Assembly (NCBI RefSeq): GCF_047495875.1
Contig: NC_092461.1
Span: forward strand, 46,517,601-46,581,600
Length of the DNA stretch: 64,000 nucleotides
Origin: Pithys albifrons albifrons
Lineage: Eukaryota; Chordata; Aves; Passeriformes; Thamnophilidae
Direction of reading: 5' to 3'
This document shows, in pieces, positions 22,214 to 35,219 of the stretch. Position numbers and translations under genes: made by a program. A model generated the notes under the pieces. The model searched no databases and was not told the DNA's origin. It saw nothing but the letters and a program-made list of their open reading frames with translations. The stretch's first letter is position 1. Every line of letters begins with the position of its first letter.

Positions 22214-25200
22214 ATGATCTAATATACATACAAATAACTTATTTTAAAATATACTTTAATACAGCAGAGCAATGGAAATGGCTTCCAGCAGGTGACTTAA
22301 TCTGACTTCTCATTGTGTCACAGTCTAATTCTGCAATGCTCACAGTTTTAAAAAGAGAACGGGAAGCAAGGGACAAAAACTGTATCTTCATAATTTGGAA
22401 GTGTTGTACCACTTCCTAAGGGACTGTAGAGGAATAGGTAGAACTGGGATATTTGTGGGTTGGGGATGTAATTAATGATTGTTTCTCTAAACTTTTTTCC
22501 TGGAAAGTATTAGGTTTTAGTAACCAGAATGTTCAGTAGGCACTCTGGTTCTGCAAGCAGCTTCTCTTACACTTTTTCCTGTGTAAGCTTCTAGGCCAGT
22601 TGTTCTTGCTGTCATGCAGCGCTTTTGTGCAAACCCCTTGTGCTACAAAACTGTGCCTTTGAAGAACTGATCTAGTGATAATAAACTTGGTTTATTGTGT
22701 TTAAATTATGTTTTTTGCCTTATGACTGTCAAAGCATTTGTGTTGGCTGAGCAGCTGGAATTTAAGATGTGGTGGAAATTAGCAGTTAAAGGTAGATTGC
22801 TGCTGAACTATAAACACCAGTGCAAACAAGCTAGTCTACAATACAGGGATTCACTTTATTGTGTGTAGGATTAGTTCCTATGATGGGGATAGAGTCTGAC
22901 TCAGTGCTGAAGTTAACAAGTTGCTTTTGGAGAGCAGTTTCCCAAGGCTGCGCATGCTCTGTGCCAAATTTCTTATTGTTCCTCAAATTTTCTCTCAAGG
23001 GATTGACTAAATTGCAAACTGTAGATTCACGATATCATTACAGCCCCCAAACTGTCACTTTAGAACAATCCAGATTGCGTAATAGCCATGATCCTTGGTA
23101 ACACAATCACAGAAGTGTGGTTGTGTAATAATTAAAGAATTTTTAAATGAGATAAAATTGGAATGTTTTTTTGTAAACAGCAAGGAAAGGGCCCACATGC
23201 AGCTTTCCCCTTGACAGGAAAAATTTGCTTAAAAGTACAGTTTTAAAATCATCTCAAGAGTGCAGTACTGTGTTATCATAGCTTTCTGTTCTCCATTTTT
23301 CTAACATTTTATTCCAGGTGTATGTGCACAGAAGAGGTGCATGCAGATTGTAGCACTGCTGAAAAGCTTGTTAGTTTCCCCTCATACTGAGTCACATGTC
23401 AGTTACATGAAGGTTTTAGGCTTGAGAATTTAGCGTGAATGTGTAGACTTTAAAGGAAAACCTCAGTTCAGAATGATAATAGTACCTTCTGTAAAAATAT
23501 TGGCACCAAAATGTATTTTAGTCATCTCTGAACTTTAATGCCTGCACCAATAAGCTGCTTTAAGCTGCATTAAGGGTTCAGTCCAGCTCACAAGAAACCC
23601 CAACACTTTTACTACCCTCACATTCAGTAAAAAAACCCAATCGTTACTTTGTTTCGTCCTTAGGAAGCTCCAAGGGTGAAGTTTATTCAACTTGTAGATG
23701 AAAGAGTAATGCTTTGTGGGTTGGTTTTGATTTTTTGAGGGGATGGTGCATCTGGTTTTGCACTGGCATTTAAATCCTGGTGCAGTCACCAATGAAACTA
23801 TTGATTTAAGCACACGGGTGGGTTGCAGAACAGGAGTTCAAAATAATTTGTCACTTTCCAGAACAGACATTTGCTACTCAGTTTACTAACATAGAAATCA
23901 TAAAACAGATGTAGAGTTCAGAGCAAACTGTATACACTGGTGACATCTCAGGTACCTGCAACTATGTTGTACCTGCTGTTTCCAATTTTCTGAAATTATG
24001 ATTTCAGATGAAAGGAGTTTTAAGCAAATGATTTATTTTTAGTAGTTTGTCAGTCACCCCTTGTTATCCCTGCATATAAGTTCTGAAAATGTTCATGTCA
24101 CTCTTTAAAATAAAAACCAAACTATAAAGGTGGTTATGTGGTTGGAGAGAGGAGTGTGTGTGTTCTGATGTTAACTTGCTGTTACGCAGTTGGGGTAGTG
24201 TTTCTAAAAATCATTTTTGTAAATTGATAGATCTCCCTGTTTTTGATGGCTGAAAGGGGAATGCTTCATTCAAAATGCTGCTAGGAAGGATTTTATTTCC
24301 AAGTGCCTCTTGGTAAAGTAAATCTTTTTGCTTTCAGTGACTCAGTAAGAATGCAGGCCCCTCATTTTTTTTCCTGTTACATGAAAGCACTGCTGTTCAG
24401 AGAGGGAAGCTTGCTTGAACCTGACTCAATGAGCCTATCATGGGCAGCAAGCACATGCTGTAACTGCCTTTGGTCTGCCCCTGCCAAAGTTCACCTGACA
24501 GCTTCTCATGGTTAAATGTGTGCTTAGCTGAGCTTGTTGCCGTAGGTATTTGGTAGCATGCTGTCTTCCTTGCATGGGAAATCTGGGAGGTCTTCACAAA
24601 AAACTGAGTTATGACTGAATTACACAGAGAGAGGAGAGCAGAAACAGGAAAGCAAAGGGTGAAGCTGGCCAGAGTGTGAGTTTGCAGTAGGTTGGCAGTA
24701 GATGAAACTTACTTCAAGCACAATTGCAATTCCGTCATAACTTTCTATTGACTAAGCTTTAGCAATCTCATTAGTAGCACTATTTTATAAACATCCAAGA
24801 ATAGTTCTCTGAATTATATGAAGATAAGGTCCACTTTGTGCCTCTTGTTTTGGCTTGGTTTTTACAAAAATATTTGTAGCAACTGCTGAAAGAAGCCTTG
24901 GAAAGGGGAGAAGACGACCATCTTAAGACTTCGCTCTCCTTTATTTTTTGGAATGGAGAATGAATGAAGGGTGGAAGGTGGGAAAGTCTTGTATTTTCCA
25001 TGCTGCAATGACTCTTTTGAATGAAGTTGAAATTGAAATTGAAGTTGAAATTTGTTGATAACTTTGTTATCAAGTTCCCTTCTTTTGTAGTAAATAAAGA
25101 TTATCATTTTCCCTGTAAGCAACTAATGTACAAAGCTGTGAATCTCCATAGGTTAAAATACCTCATCTATCTTTTTTAGAGAAAATGTGTTGCCATGTTT

Positions 25201-28200
25201 GTAATAATTTCAATAAGCGTGTTCTCCATTTCTATTGTAGAAATGCCATCAGAAATTAAGCCTGCAAAAACCATTCAAAGATCTTTAATAGGAGGGTTGT
25301 GGTAAAGCGAACAGGACTGCTTATGATAAAGGGCTCTTTTTGTAGCATGTGTGAGTGGAAGAATGGCATGAGTGACTTCTAATCTTCCCTCCAATTTATT
25401 TAACCTTTAATATCCAGGAGGAAAGCAAAATCAGATGCCTCTGAGCTGTACATTAAAGTAAAGGTTTAAACTATATCCCACCTGCAGCTTGGAAAGGCAG
25501 ACCTATTTTCTACTTCAAGTCGTCACTAGGTTTTATAGCCTAAGACTCTGTTGTGGCAACAAAAGGCACTGACTGCTGGAACTGTTGTGAGTCAGGAATA
25601 AGCAAACATAGGAGATCAGCAGAAAGCACTGAGAGCACAGCATGGCTAAAAAGTGGACTTGGCTTCCCTGATCCTTTTTTAACTGGTGAGCAGAGGCTTT
25701 GGAACATGTAGTATCTTTGTAAATTAAGATGCCAACAAGCAGGTGCCTGCCTCCTTAGAACAAGGACTGCTGAGGCCAGGGGATAGCAGCATGGTAAGGT
25801 GGTTAGTACCAAGAACAGGCCACCCATAAACTACACAGGAGGTGCATGTGAGCTGCCTGCAGCTGGATTCATGAATATGAGTGTCCTTAGAAAGGATGGC
25901 AACTGGCACCAGGAGCTAAGTTGTGAAACAAATTTGTTGCCATGTATGAGCAGCCAGCTGACTAACTGTAAAATAACTTCCTTCTGTACTTGTATTATGC
26001 AGCCCTGACTAAATAAACTATAATTTAAAGATGTGAAAATATGAATCTGCAAGCCTCCTAATTAGTGTTTTCATTTTGTGTGAGAATGTGCAATTCTTTG
26101 CAAAGAGCAAAACCACCACTGCTGTACAGCTGTCCACAGATATTCCATTAAGTTGTTCACATAGAGAATGGTCATTGTTCCTTAGCAGCCTGGGTGAAGG
26201 AGTAAGCTACACACCTTCATCTTCCTTAACTTCACATCACACACACCTTCAGAAACACTGTTTCTTCCTCAGTGCATTCTCAGTGATAGGGAGGGTATTT
26301 TGAATTCAGGCAATGTACAATTCCTATCTCCCCATATGAGAGTAGTAAGCTACATGGTAGCAGACTAGAGCAGGCATGACAGACTTCACCCATCTGCAGT
26401 GCACTGGTGGAATAACCTAAACTTCTCCTTCCTCTATGTCCCAAAGTATATTCTGTTTGAGAGTTTGTGTTCATTATGTGCAGTATGACCACTGGACAAA
26501 GCTGAACTTAAGTAACAGGTGAAATCAAAATGCAGTATGCATATATTCTACAGCTTAAGGGGTTTAAAAATGTATAAATTAGATGATTGTCACATTGAAT
26601 CTTGTCTTCATCGAGCTTACCAACACTGAATATACTAAGATGGCCATGAAGAGAAATTTTAATGCAAAGAATGTAAAAGTTTAGGCTTGTTTCAGTAGAT
26701 TGAACTTGTTGCAGTGAACATCCTCTGTAAACGTAAGAATTTGTCCTTAAAAAAAATGGGATGCTTGTGAAAGCTTGCACACACTGCAGTGGTGGTTTGG
26801 AAAAGTGGTGGCCAAGCTGCTCAGCTTTGACTGCCTCGACTGAAGTGGCCACAGGCAGGAAGCTGCAGTGTGGGAGTTTGTGAGAGGTGAGAACCTGCAG
26901 GTTATATTCCTTTCATAATGACCCTGGGCAGTATATGCAAAAGCAACTGTTTAGGAAAACTATCTGTTCAAACTTATATTGAGAAGGTTGTGTTACCAGA
27001 GAGGTCAGAAGTTACAGTATTTAAGGCAATACTGTGTTGCACCAAAGAGCCGTTCATTGAATGTGTACAAGTATCAACCTTGTGACTGGCTACTTGCAGA
27101 AGGATGAAGATTCTACATATAACTTGGACACAGATTTCTTGTTTAATCTCACAGCAAAGAAGTGTATTATTTGTGTTCCCTCTTAGGAATTAGAAGTCAA
27201 AGTACCTTTTTGGAGTTTGGGGATGTTAGTTTAGTTATTTCTATATGTTTTCATGTTGTTCTATGGTAGGAGCCACATAAATGCGCTGTGTTATTTGATA
27301 ATAACTGTTCACAAAATACGTGATTTAGGGTTTTTTTCCTATTTCTGATGTTTTAAGAAGCATTTGTCTTCCCATGATGCCAGATTGATGTATTTTTGAA
27401 GGGAAGAAAGACTTTATCCTATGTCACACTGCAGTTTATTCTCACTTATACAAACCTAGTGTTGTATGATTTCCTTGATGTAAAATCCCTTTTCCTAATT
27501 ATTTTTTAAAAAGAAAAAAGAATTTTTTTTTGTAATACCAGAAATTGTGAGGTTTGAGCAGTGCATAGAATAAAAAGCAATTTGTTTGTTTCTTTTCTGC
27601 AGGTTTATCTTTGGCCTAACTAACGCTCTTTGTTGAGTGCTATGTTTTCCTTATTGCATATGTAGGAAAAGACTTATTTGAAATTTCTTTCCTCTCTATT
27701 CCTCACTTTATAGTACTTTATAAATCTCTGGAGGTTCTGAAACTCACTCAGGGCAGACAGCTTCCAAACCTTTGAAAACATTTATTGGAAATTATTTGTA
27801 GGAAAAATATAGTCCAATATGTTGTATGATTTGAATGTAAAATAAGTGCTACCAAGATTGGGAAAGGTCAGATAATTTCTGTGAGTCTCCAGAAGGTTCA
27901 AATTAAATTAGAAGAAACAAGGACATTCATCTATTTTGGCTTTCAACAAGGTTAGATATTAGTATCTTGTACCAATTCAATCAGTGTTTTCAAAGAATGT
28001 ACAGTTTCAGCTAAAATTACTTGCACAGCTTAAAGGTACTAATAATTTGTAGTGTGCCTGCTAAGTGAACAGGATTTATGAGAAGTCAAACACTTGTGAA
28101 TATTGAATAGTTACTGGTATGGCGAACTATTCATTGAGGAACTTAATTTAGACAGCTATGTCATTTCAAGTCTTGGCTACATATTGTGGAGTGCTGTAGG

Positions 28201-28566
28201 AGCCCTTTGGATCAAAAGTGCTTTATGTCAATAGTACGTTGAAGGAACACCCCTAATGTGAAATGAGCTTTCCATTTTGACTTCACTCAATCCTCATCTC
28301 CCCAAAAAACTATCTGACTGCATCTCGTGTATATAATTTATCTGTCAGTTCTGTCAAAAAGGGGAGCTTATATTACTTGGAGAGCCTTCATGCCAACTTC
28401 GAAATGAAAAGCAATGCACACTGCCAGTACAGCAATTGCCTGCAAGCTGATTGAATTTCTTTTTTCACTGCTACTCAGCACCAAAACCATCTTGATAAAA
28501 AAACAAAAGTCATCCTCCTAAAAACCTTGTTAGAAGTCAGCAGAACTGAAAGCTGATAAAATACTA
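22214..28566. other. intergenic, no features recognised
   Basis: About 6.3 kb with no gene or repeat family I can support. Antisense frames at 25540-25827 and 26508-26852 and sense frames at 25799-26303 are open but lack recognisable motifs. A small imperfect tandem of GAAATT/GAAGTT units sits near 25022-25052. Confidence 0.6.
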
Positions 28567-28593
28567 TTTTTTTTTTCCCGGGGAAAAAAAAAA
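28567..28593. repeat. near-perfect T10/A10 palindrome
   Basis: Ten T, then CCCGGGG, then ten A. Apart from one extra G in the centre, the 27 bases are self-complementary. Either strand could fold into a 13-bp hairpin with almost no loop. It lies in intergenic DNA about 7.7 kb past EIF3E, with no gene beside it. Confidence 0.9.
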
Positions 28594-31500
28594 GGCAAAA
28601 TTTTAGGTTAAACATTATTAATGGGCTATCATGTATTGCTTTGCTCATGTATAGAGTCAGACTCAGCAGGACTGTTGAATGTGTAGGCAGAGGGAGGCAC
28701 AAAGAGGTATATGTTGTGTTAGCTTAAGCCCACGTATTCCAGTATCCCACCATGTTCTCTTTATCTTCATTTGCCATACAGCGACTGAGCTGGTCCCATG
28801 GAGGGAGCCAACACAGCCCTCCCCTTTCACTGCTTCTGTCTATTAGTGCTCCACTTGTGAGAAAGTAGGATATAGAAGGGTATCTGTCAGCTGGCAGGCT
28901 CCATCTTGGTAATGAAAAACATCCATCCATTAGTTAAATACCCATGATGCAGGATCCATCAACTCAATGTCACTGGTTCCAGAGCAGCACGAAAATTGAG
29001 ATGCAGTGATTTCCCGTGGTGGGTTTTTCTGTCTCTGTTGTTCTCAAACTCAGGAATCATGGACTCCTATGAGGAAGTAAAGACAAAGGATGTGAAGAGA
29101 AGATGTGGAGGAAACCTCCACTTCAGAAGAATGCATGAAAGGGATGTCCAAAGAAACAGGATATGGCAAATGGAAGAGGAGGCTGGGGAAAGTACAAAGA
29201 CTGAAGCAACATGAAACATATGGAAAAGAGAGAGAAAATCTGTCAGATAAGAAGAATCAAAAAGTATAGGCAAAGTTAGGAAGAAATCAGAGCAGAGATA
29301 TGGACAAGATAAAAATTCTAGATAACTCCAAATATGGGGGAGAAGTATTCAATTTGCATCAATGTGCAGGGCTAATCAGCTAATGACTTTGGCTGAAATG
29401 TAATTTCTAAATATCTGTTGTTGGTAGTTAGTGGTAACAAATGGAATGTAAAACCTGGGCAAAGCCTGATGGGAAAAGAAAGGATAAAATATGCTCTGCT
29501 GTTTTTCTTAATTTTATCTGTTTTCTGTGTATTGGCTCATTAGGAATCCCGCCTGCCTGCCAAGACACAAACCATTTTGGTTTTGCATAGCTGCAGCCAT
29601 ATGGGGGAAAAGAGATACGGTGTCCTCCCTGAAAAAAATTTGTTTTCTCTCTAATGTAAGATAAGATATTTTGGACACACCGTGCTGTTTGCGTGGAAAT
29701 ATTACAGTTGGGGAGTTAAATGGCAAAAACAGAAATGGAATAATAAGCTTGAGGGAATTAGTCTGGTTGGCAGCTTATTGGAGGTTTTGGTTAGTATTTA
29801 CGACAATCCAAAGGTTTCTGGTACCACAAGCGTCTTTCTTTTCTTTTTGGTTTATTTGTGATGAGAGAAAAATGACAGAAAAGATCCAAATTTAAATTTC
29901 CAACATACTTATCTTGTGTTTGGAATGGTGATTTATTAAGTGACACCGAAGCAGGCTTGCCACTGGCAGAACGGCCCAATGCTGCTCTCGCTATCCATCA
30001 GACAAAGGCTCCAAGATATAATTTGCATAGGAACTCTTATACAAAATGCCACAAATAAATAACATGATGTGGGGATGGCCGAGAGGAAGAAGTTGCTGCA
30101 GTCCAAACCTCCTAGAGCTAGAGGAGGTCTGGCTGAATGATCCTTCATTTCAACAAGGGAGAGAATGCTTTTCATACTGGGGCAACCTGCCAGGAACGTC
30201 TAGGTTGATCTAAAATGAGGATAAAAATTTCCAGAGCATAGTTTTCCAAGCACTATAGGTGGCTTGTCTGTCTTGGTGCTGTCAAATGGCCTGGAATATG
30301 GAACTAGAAATATAGTTGTTGTATTAGTCGGGAGCTTCCAACTCTAGAACTGCTTTCAAAATCCTTCCACGTGCTGCTTCCAGATGCATCTGTCAAGCTG
30401 GTCAATGGAGATGGTAGAAATAAGGGCCCTAAACCTATTCTTTACCTTATCCTGATCTGCCCCTAAAAGTTTTAGTAAATAGCTGTGTCTGAACAGAGCT
30501 TGGACAATCCAAAGTGTTTGCAAAGCTATGGATGTGCTTCACAAAACAGAGGTGTAACCATCACCTCTGAGGGTGTACCCATGCCAGCCTGAAGCTACCT
30601 GTTAAAGAGATTAGTAGCAATGAGGATGCTTGCTACCTTGCAGAACCTGGTGCAGATGAAGAATCTTAGGAATGTCTCGGTGTCCTCAGCAGGTGTGGAC
30701 AGCCCACAGTGAAGCCCAAACCACTGGTGCTCTGCTAGCACCTGTCTGCTGGCTTACACTTGGACTTAATCTGTGTGTTAAAAATCCCCTTAACTATAGC
30801 AATGTTAGGATTGCCCTGTAAATACCAGAAAGTAAGGATGTGCCCAGACTCCTACAGCAGTATTTTCCTAGCCACACTGTGTGATCCCAAAATTGTCTTG
30901 CATTCAATTGAACAGCATAACTTCTATACTTTTATATCGGCGGCATCAAGTCTAAGGGAGGTTTCCTGCAGTGTTTACTCAGATCCTGTAAGACTGAGAG
31001 AATGATGTTTTCTTCATTTATAATTTTTTGTTTCAATCAAAAATCAATAATTATTGATAAGGAAAGAAACCAGAAGGAAGAGAAATGTTAGTTAGCAGAC
31101 ACGTTTAGTTTAACAGGCAGAAATATGTAACAACACAGCATTCAACCACCTTTCTTCAGCCAGGCAGTGAGATCGCTGTAAATGGGGAATCTCTTTGGTA
31201 ACTGTTACTGCATTTATCACCACTAGTGTCCATTTGTAATCCCATGGGTTGAAATAGTGATAGAAAATCCTTTCACTTTTGGATGCCGACATCCCAGATT
31301 TAAACCTGCTATGCCTTCCACAGCTGCAATCTAATCCTTGAGACTTCTGAATTCCCCACATGGTTAAATTCCCAATTTCATACATGTAGGCTGAGCTTTG
31401 CAGGAGCTTATGGTGTGTTCCTTCACCTGAATTCTATCCTACATGGTGGGCACTGTCTGAGACCTGGCCTAGCAGGAAATCAAATGAAGAATATGAAGAG

Positions 31501-32637
31501 GGATATGTCTGCTCTATAGCCTGAATGCATGCCAAAGACACTCAGCAGCAGGCTTGCATCCCCCTTCTTCCTGGTTTAGAATACAGATTTGAACCTCAAC
31601 ATCTCATCTCTCAGAGAGCACCAGGGTGGCTTTTCCTTTCTCTGATTTTGCAGTTCCTAAATGATTTTTGGATCAGGGGTGCCCAGGCAGGTTTGAGAGA
31701 CGTTTCCTTATAATCATTGTTTAAGTGCTTTGTTCAAAGCAAACCCCCTATCTCTAAGAAAAACAAGAATGTATTGATTGAGAAGCCAGTAACCCAAACA
31801 CAAGTGCTTTCCATACCTTGTGTACAAAACAGTTTATGGAAAGGGGGTTTTTATTAACCAAAACTCCCCAGCAGTGTAAACAGAGCGACAAAGTGGATTT
31901 GACTTAGGTATCAGCTAGTGATATCTGAGACATGAGATATCTGCAACAAGAATCATTCTTAGCATAGCTATGCATTTGTTTACTTCAGGTAGTTGGCTTA
32001 AAGGATGTTTTTCTTCTACTGCTTGTTTGAAGAACTTACACAGTATTGCAGGATTTTGTATGATGTACATAGTTCGGGGTTTAAAATTTTTTTTTACTAA
32101 AAATACTGTATTATTTTCATTAGCTGCTCTGATGTGCTCTGATGGGTTTTCTCAGTGAAGGTACTACTTGCTTTTATGAATAACTCTCTGCTTACCGAGT
32201 AACTTGGCTGGAAGACTGAAAAAGCAAATCATGAAAATTAATATGTGTATCACAGTGTCAAATGCAAAGACAGTTGCAGACAATTTGGGATTTAATTAAA
32301 CCTGCTGCAGTGTGGTCAGCCAAATTTCTCACCCAGTATAAACAACACTACCAAGTAAATGTTGAAATAATATTTGTCATGTCATTTTTATGTGGCCTCT
32401 GTTCTGCTGGGTTGTACATTCATGACAGTTTATCAGTCTGATTAGACTGTCCACAACGAGGTCCAGATCTTTGTCCTCAGGCTTCCTGAGAAGTCTCAGA
32501 CCTACCACCTCAGAACAAATGTCCATCCCACTTGGCCCTTCTGTGCCAGCTCAGAAGAACCACCACTCATTTTCCCAGTTCACATGGACTTACTGGAGTC
32601 AGCCCAGCAAAAGGATATTTCACGGACTAGAGCATTT
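28594..32637. other. intergenic, candidate regulatory stretch
   Basis: 4 kb without gene or recognisable repeat. The block around 29930-30110 is less AT-rich and contains an octamer-type ATTTGCAT (30020-30027) close to an ACAAAGG SOX/TCF-type site (30002-30008). That would suit a conserved noncoding element, but conservation cannot be judged from one sequence. Confidence 0.4.
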
Positions 32638-33013
32638 CACTTAGGAGGAGAAGCTGAGAAAGCTGGGACTGTTCAGCTGGGTGAAAAGAAGGCTCAGGGG
32701 GATCTTACCTATATGTAGGAATAAACACTCAATGGGAGAAGATGAAGAAGAGAAAGCCAGACTTCTCAGGGGTGTCCAGTGACAGGGTGAGAAGCAATGG
32801 TCACAAGTTAAAAAACTAAATTCGATCTGAATACAACCCCCCCCCGCCTTTTTAACTGAGTATGATCAAAAACTGGCATAGGTTGCCTAGACTGTTCTTC
32901 TAATATATTCAAAAGCCATCTGGGCAAACAGCTGTTGCTACATGAGCAGGGAGACTGGAGCAGATGACCTTCAGAGGTCCATTCCAACTTCAGCCATACT
33001 GCAATTCTGTGAT
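32638..33013 (+). mobile_element. CR1 fragment, sense, intergenic
   Basis: CR1 3' portion in the + orientation. It begins with GAGAAAGCTGGGACTGTTCA near 32655 (the end of the reverse-transcriptase ORF, reading ...ELGLFS-like) and continues with GACAGGGTGAGAAGCAATGG near 32783. It ends in GAGGTCCATTCCAACTTCAG near 32974 and a degenerate TTCTGTGATA tail. A run of nine or so C at 32838-32847 interrupts it. Confidence 0.88.
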
Positions 33014-35195
33014 AATCTCTTGTACATGAGACCACTGAATGGAAATGTGCCAGTACCAAACAGTGTAACTTACCCATATTTAATAAAAAACTGTGACATT
33101 GCTATGCAGCTGTGCCAGAACACCAGAAATTGCTAGGAGTGTATTCTCCAAGATTGGCATGATATGAGTCCAAGATCTTCACTAATATTAACCATCCACA
33201 CAAGAACAATAGTTAGAAATGTCCAAAATAAATTGCTCCCTGCAATTTCAGTATGACTGCGGCCAGGATCTGGCACAGGACTGGCCAGGGCTCAGTTCTG
33301 ACGAAGATCTGGAAGAAAACTTGGTTTGATGGGTCCTCTGAAGATGGAGTAATATCCTGCTTCTGTTGCGAACATCTGAATCATACCTTGGGCACAAACA
33401 TGAGTGGAAGGGGTCTTTTAAGAATCATCTTCATTTAAAGGTAGTTTGCATTTTGCATTTCTCAGGAGCAAAGTGCGATATACAAATGATATATGGTCAG
33501 AGAAAGAGAGAAAAGCGTCAGTGGTATGGAAAGGTCTGGTCTAAGTCTTGCCAACAGAGTTTCATACTTCTGCTCTATTGCTGCTATTACCACTGGTAAG
33601 AAGGATGTTTTGCTGCCTTCCTTACCCAAAAGTTTAGGATTGGCACTTCAAACTTCTCCGCTCTTTCCATATTCCTTTTCAATAATGGCTGATTTTACAG
33701 TTGTGAGCTGTGTGTTTCCTTTCTTTTGGCAGCTGCTGGATTCCCTGCTTTTTGCTCTGGGTAAATCACATCTAGGCACAGAGAGAATTCAAATTCAAGA
33801 ATTCAAATGCATGCACAGGCATGGCAGATATTTCTTATTAAAAAAAGAAGTGCATGGAAAAACTTACCTAACTGGACTGGTTTTATGTGCTGTTCTGTGT
33901 CTTTTCGATCCGCTTCATGTGGATGATCATAATTGAATCATCAAACATCTGACAAATAAATCTAGTGTTACATGTGAATTATAATCTGAGATAGCAAAAA
34001 AATGTCCACACAGGCTTTCACAGAATTGCAGTCTCTTTGGCTGACCCAGCAAGCAGTCACTTGGCTGCATCATCATTACATTAGAGAAGCAAGTAGCAAT
34101 ACAAAGTGTCCTGATTTGGATTTCCTTTAGCTTGGATGAGAAGACACTACAGTCTGAAGGCTGCCTGAGGTGTGTCAGAGTGCCTGAGTGAGGATCAGCA
34201 AACACTAGTGCTAGTGCTGGTTCACTTTTTGACCACTCTCTCATCCTTGACTTGTGAAGGGCATTTTTTAAAAGTCATGAAACTCTAGGTGGCAACTTCA
34301 TGGATATTGCTTGCAGAAAGACTGTGTCATGGGCTGATTCCAAAGGCAATGTATAGCTCTGGGCTCTCAGGCCCCCATTCCAGGGTGGTACCTTGACATA
34401 TGTAACATTTTATGCAGTGACTGATGAACATATACATACATATTTTGGGGGTCAAAAATGAGGAAGCCATGCATGGATCTTTCCTAGACTGTGGGCTCCT
34501 TTCTCCTGCTTCTCTCTAGTCTAACAAATCCTGATTTCCCGGGATGGTTTAAGTTACTTCCGCTCCACCCTGCCTTCCTCTTCTAGTTACTTAGGATAGT
34601 TTCAGAGATGTAGGTTTTGATATCATGAAGCAAACTGGGGGGAAATAGTCAGTTGTGCAGTATGAGGATGCTGTTGCTGGTCTAACAAAGAATTTGCCAC
34701 AGCTGTGTTTTGCAAGGAGACCATTCCTGAAGATTTTCTCCAATTCTGTCTAATAAACCACACTGGTAGGGGTAGAGCCGTAGACAGAAAATAGTGATGC
34801 ACATCTTGTGCTTGTTCTGCATTTAATGTTTGAGAATGTGTCTGTCAGAGAGGGTCTCAGCCTTCCACATTTGCTGGTTTGAGGTAGAAGCAAAACTCTG
34901 TTCCTCCAGAATTTTTGGAATCAAGCTAAATGATGCCAGAGTTCAACACCCCCATCTGAGGAGCAAACCAAGAGAGGGTTTTATTATTATTACTTTCATT
35001 TTGTATATAGGTGCAATAATTGTGGTGAAATTTAGTTTCAGACATTCAGATATGTTCTACTTGGTTAATCCTTAAATTTCTTCAGGGATTTAGCCCCTAG
35101 TCTCTATCCCATTTATATAGAAGGGATAAGATATAAGGTATCTTATCTTTTCCTAATATTTAAAAAACATTTGAAGTTTTCAAGGTGACCCTTTT
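33014..35195. other. intergenic, no features recognised
   Basis: 2.2 kb. It contains one ATG-initiated open frame of 147 codons at 33493-33936, with a hydrophobic stretch in its middle but no recognised domain, promoter or poly(A) signal. A frame of this size is expected about once or twice by chance in a window like this. Confidence 0.6.
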
Positions 35196-35219
35196 TGCTG
35201 GTTTAAAGGTAAACCAGCA
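35196..35219. repeat. terminal hairpin of the LTR remnant
   Basis: A perfect 10-bp inverted repeat, TGCTGGTTTA and TAAACCAGCA, separated by AAGG. It forms the outer edge of the LTR-like sequence. Confidence 0.9.

Noticed and set aside
33493..33936. 147-codon ATG open frame in the intergenic region, with a hydrophobic middle
   Set aside because: The length is within what chance gives in 64 kb on six frames; no domain, splice signal, promoter or poly(A) signal supports it.
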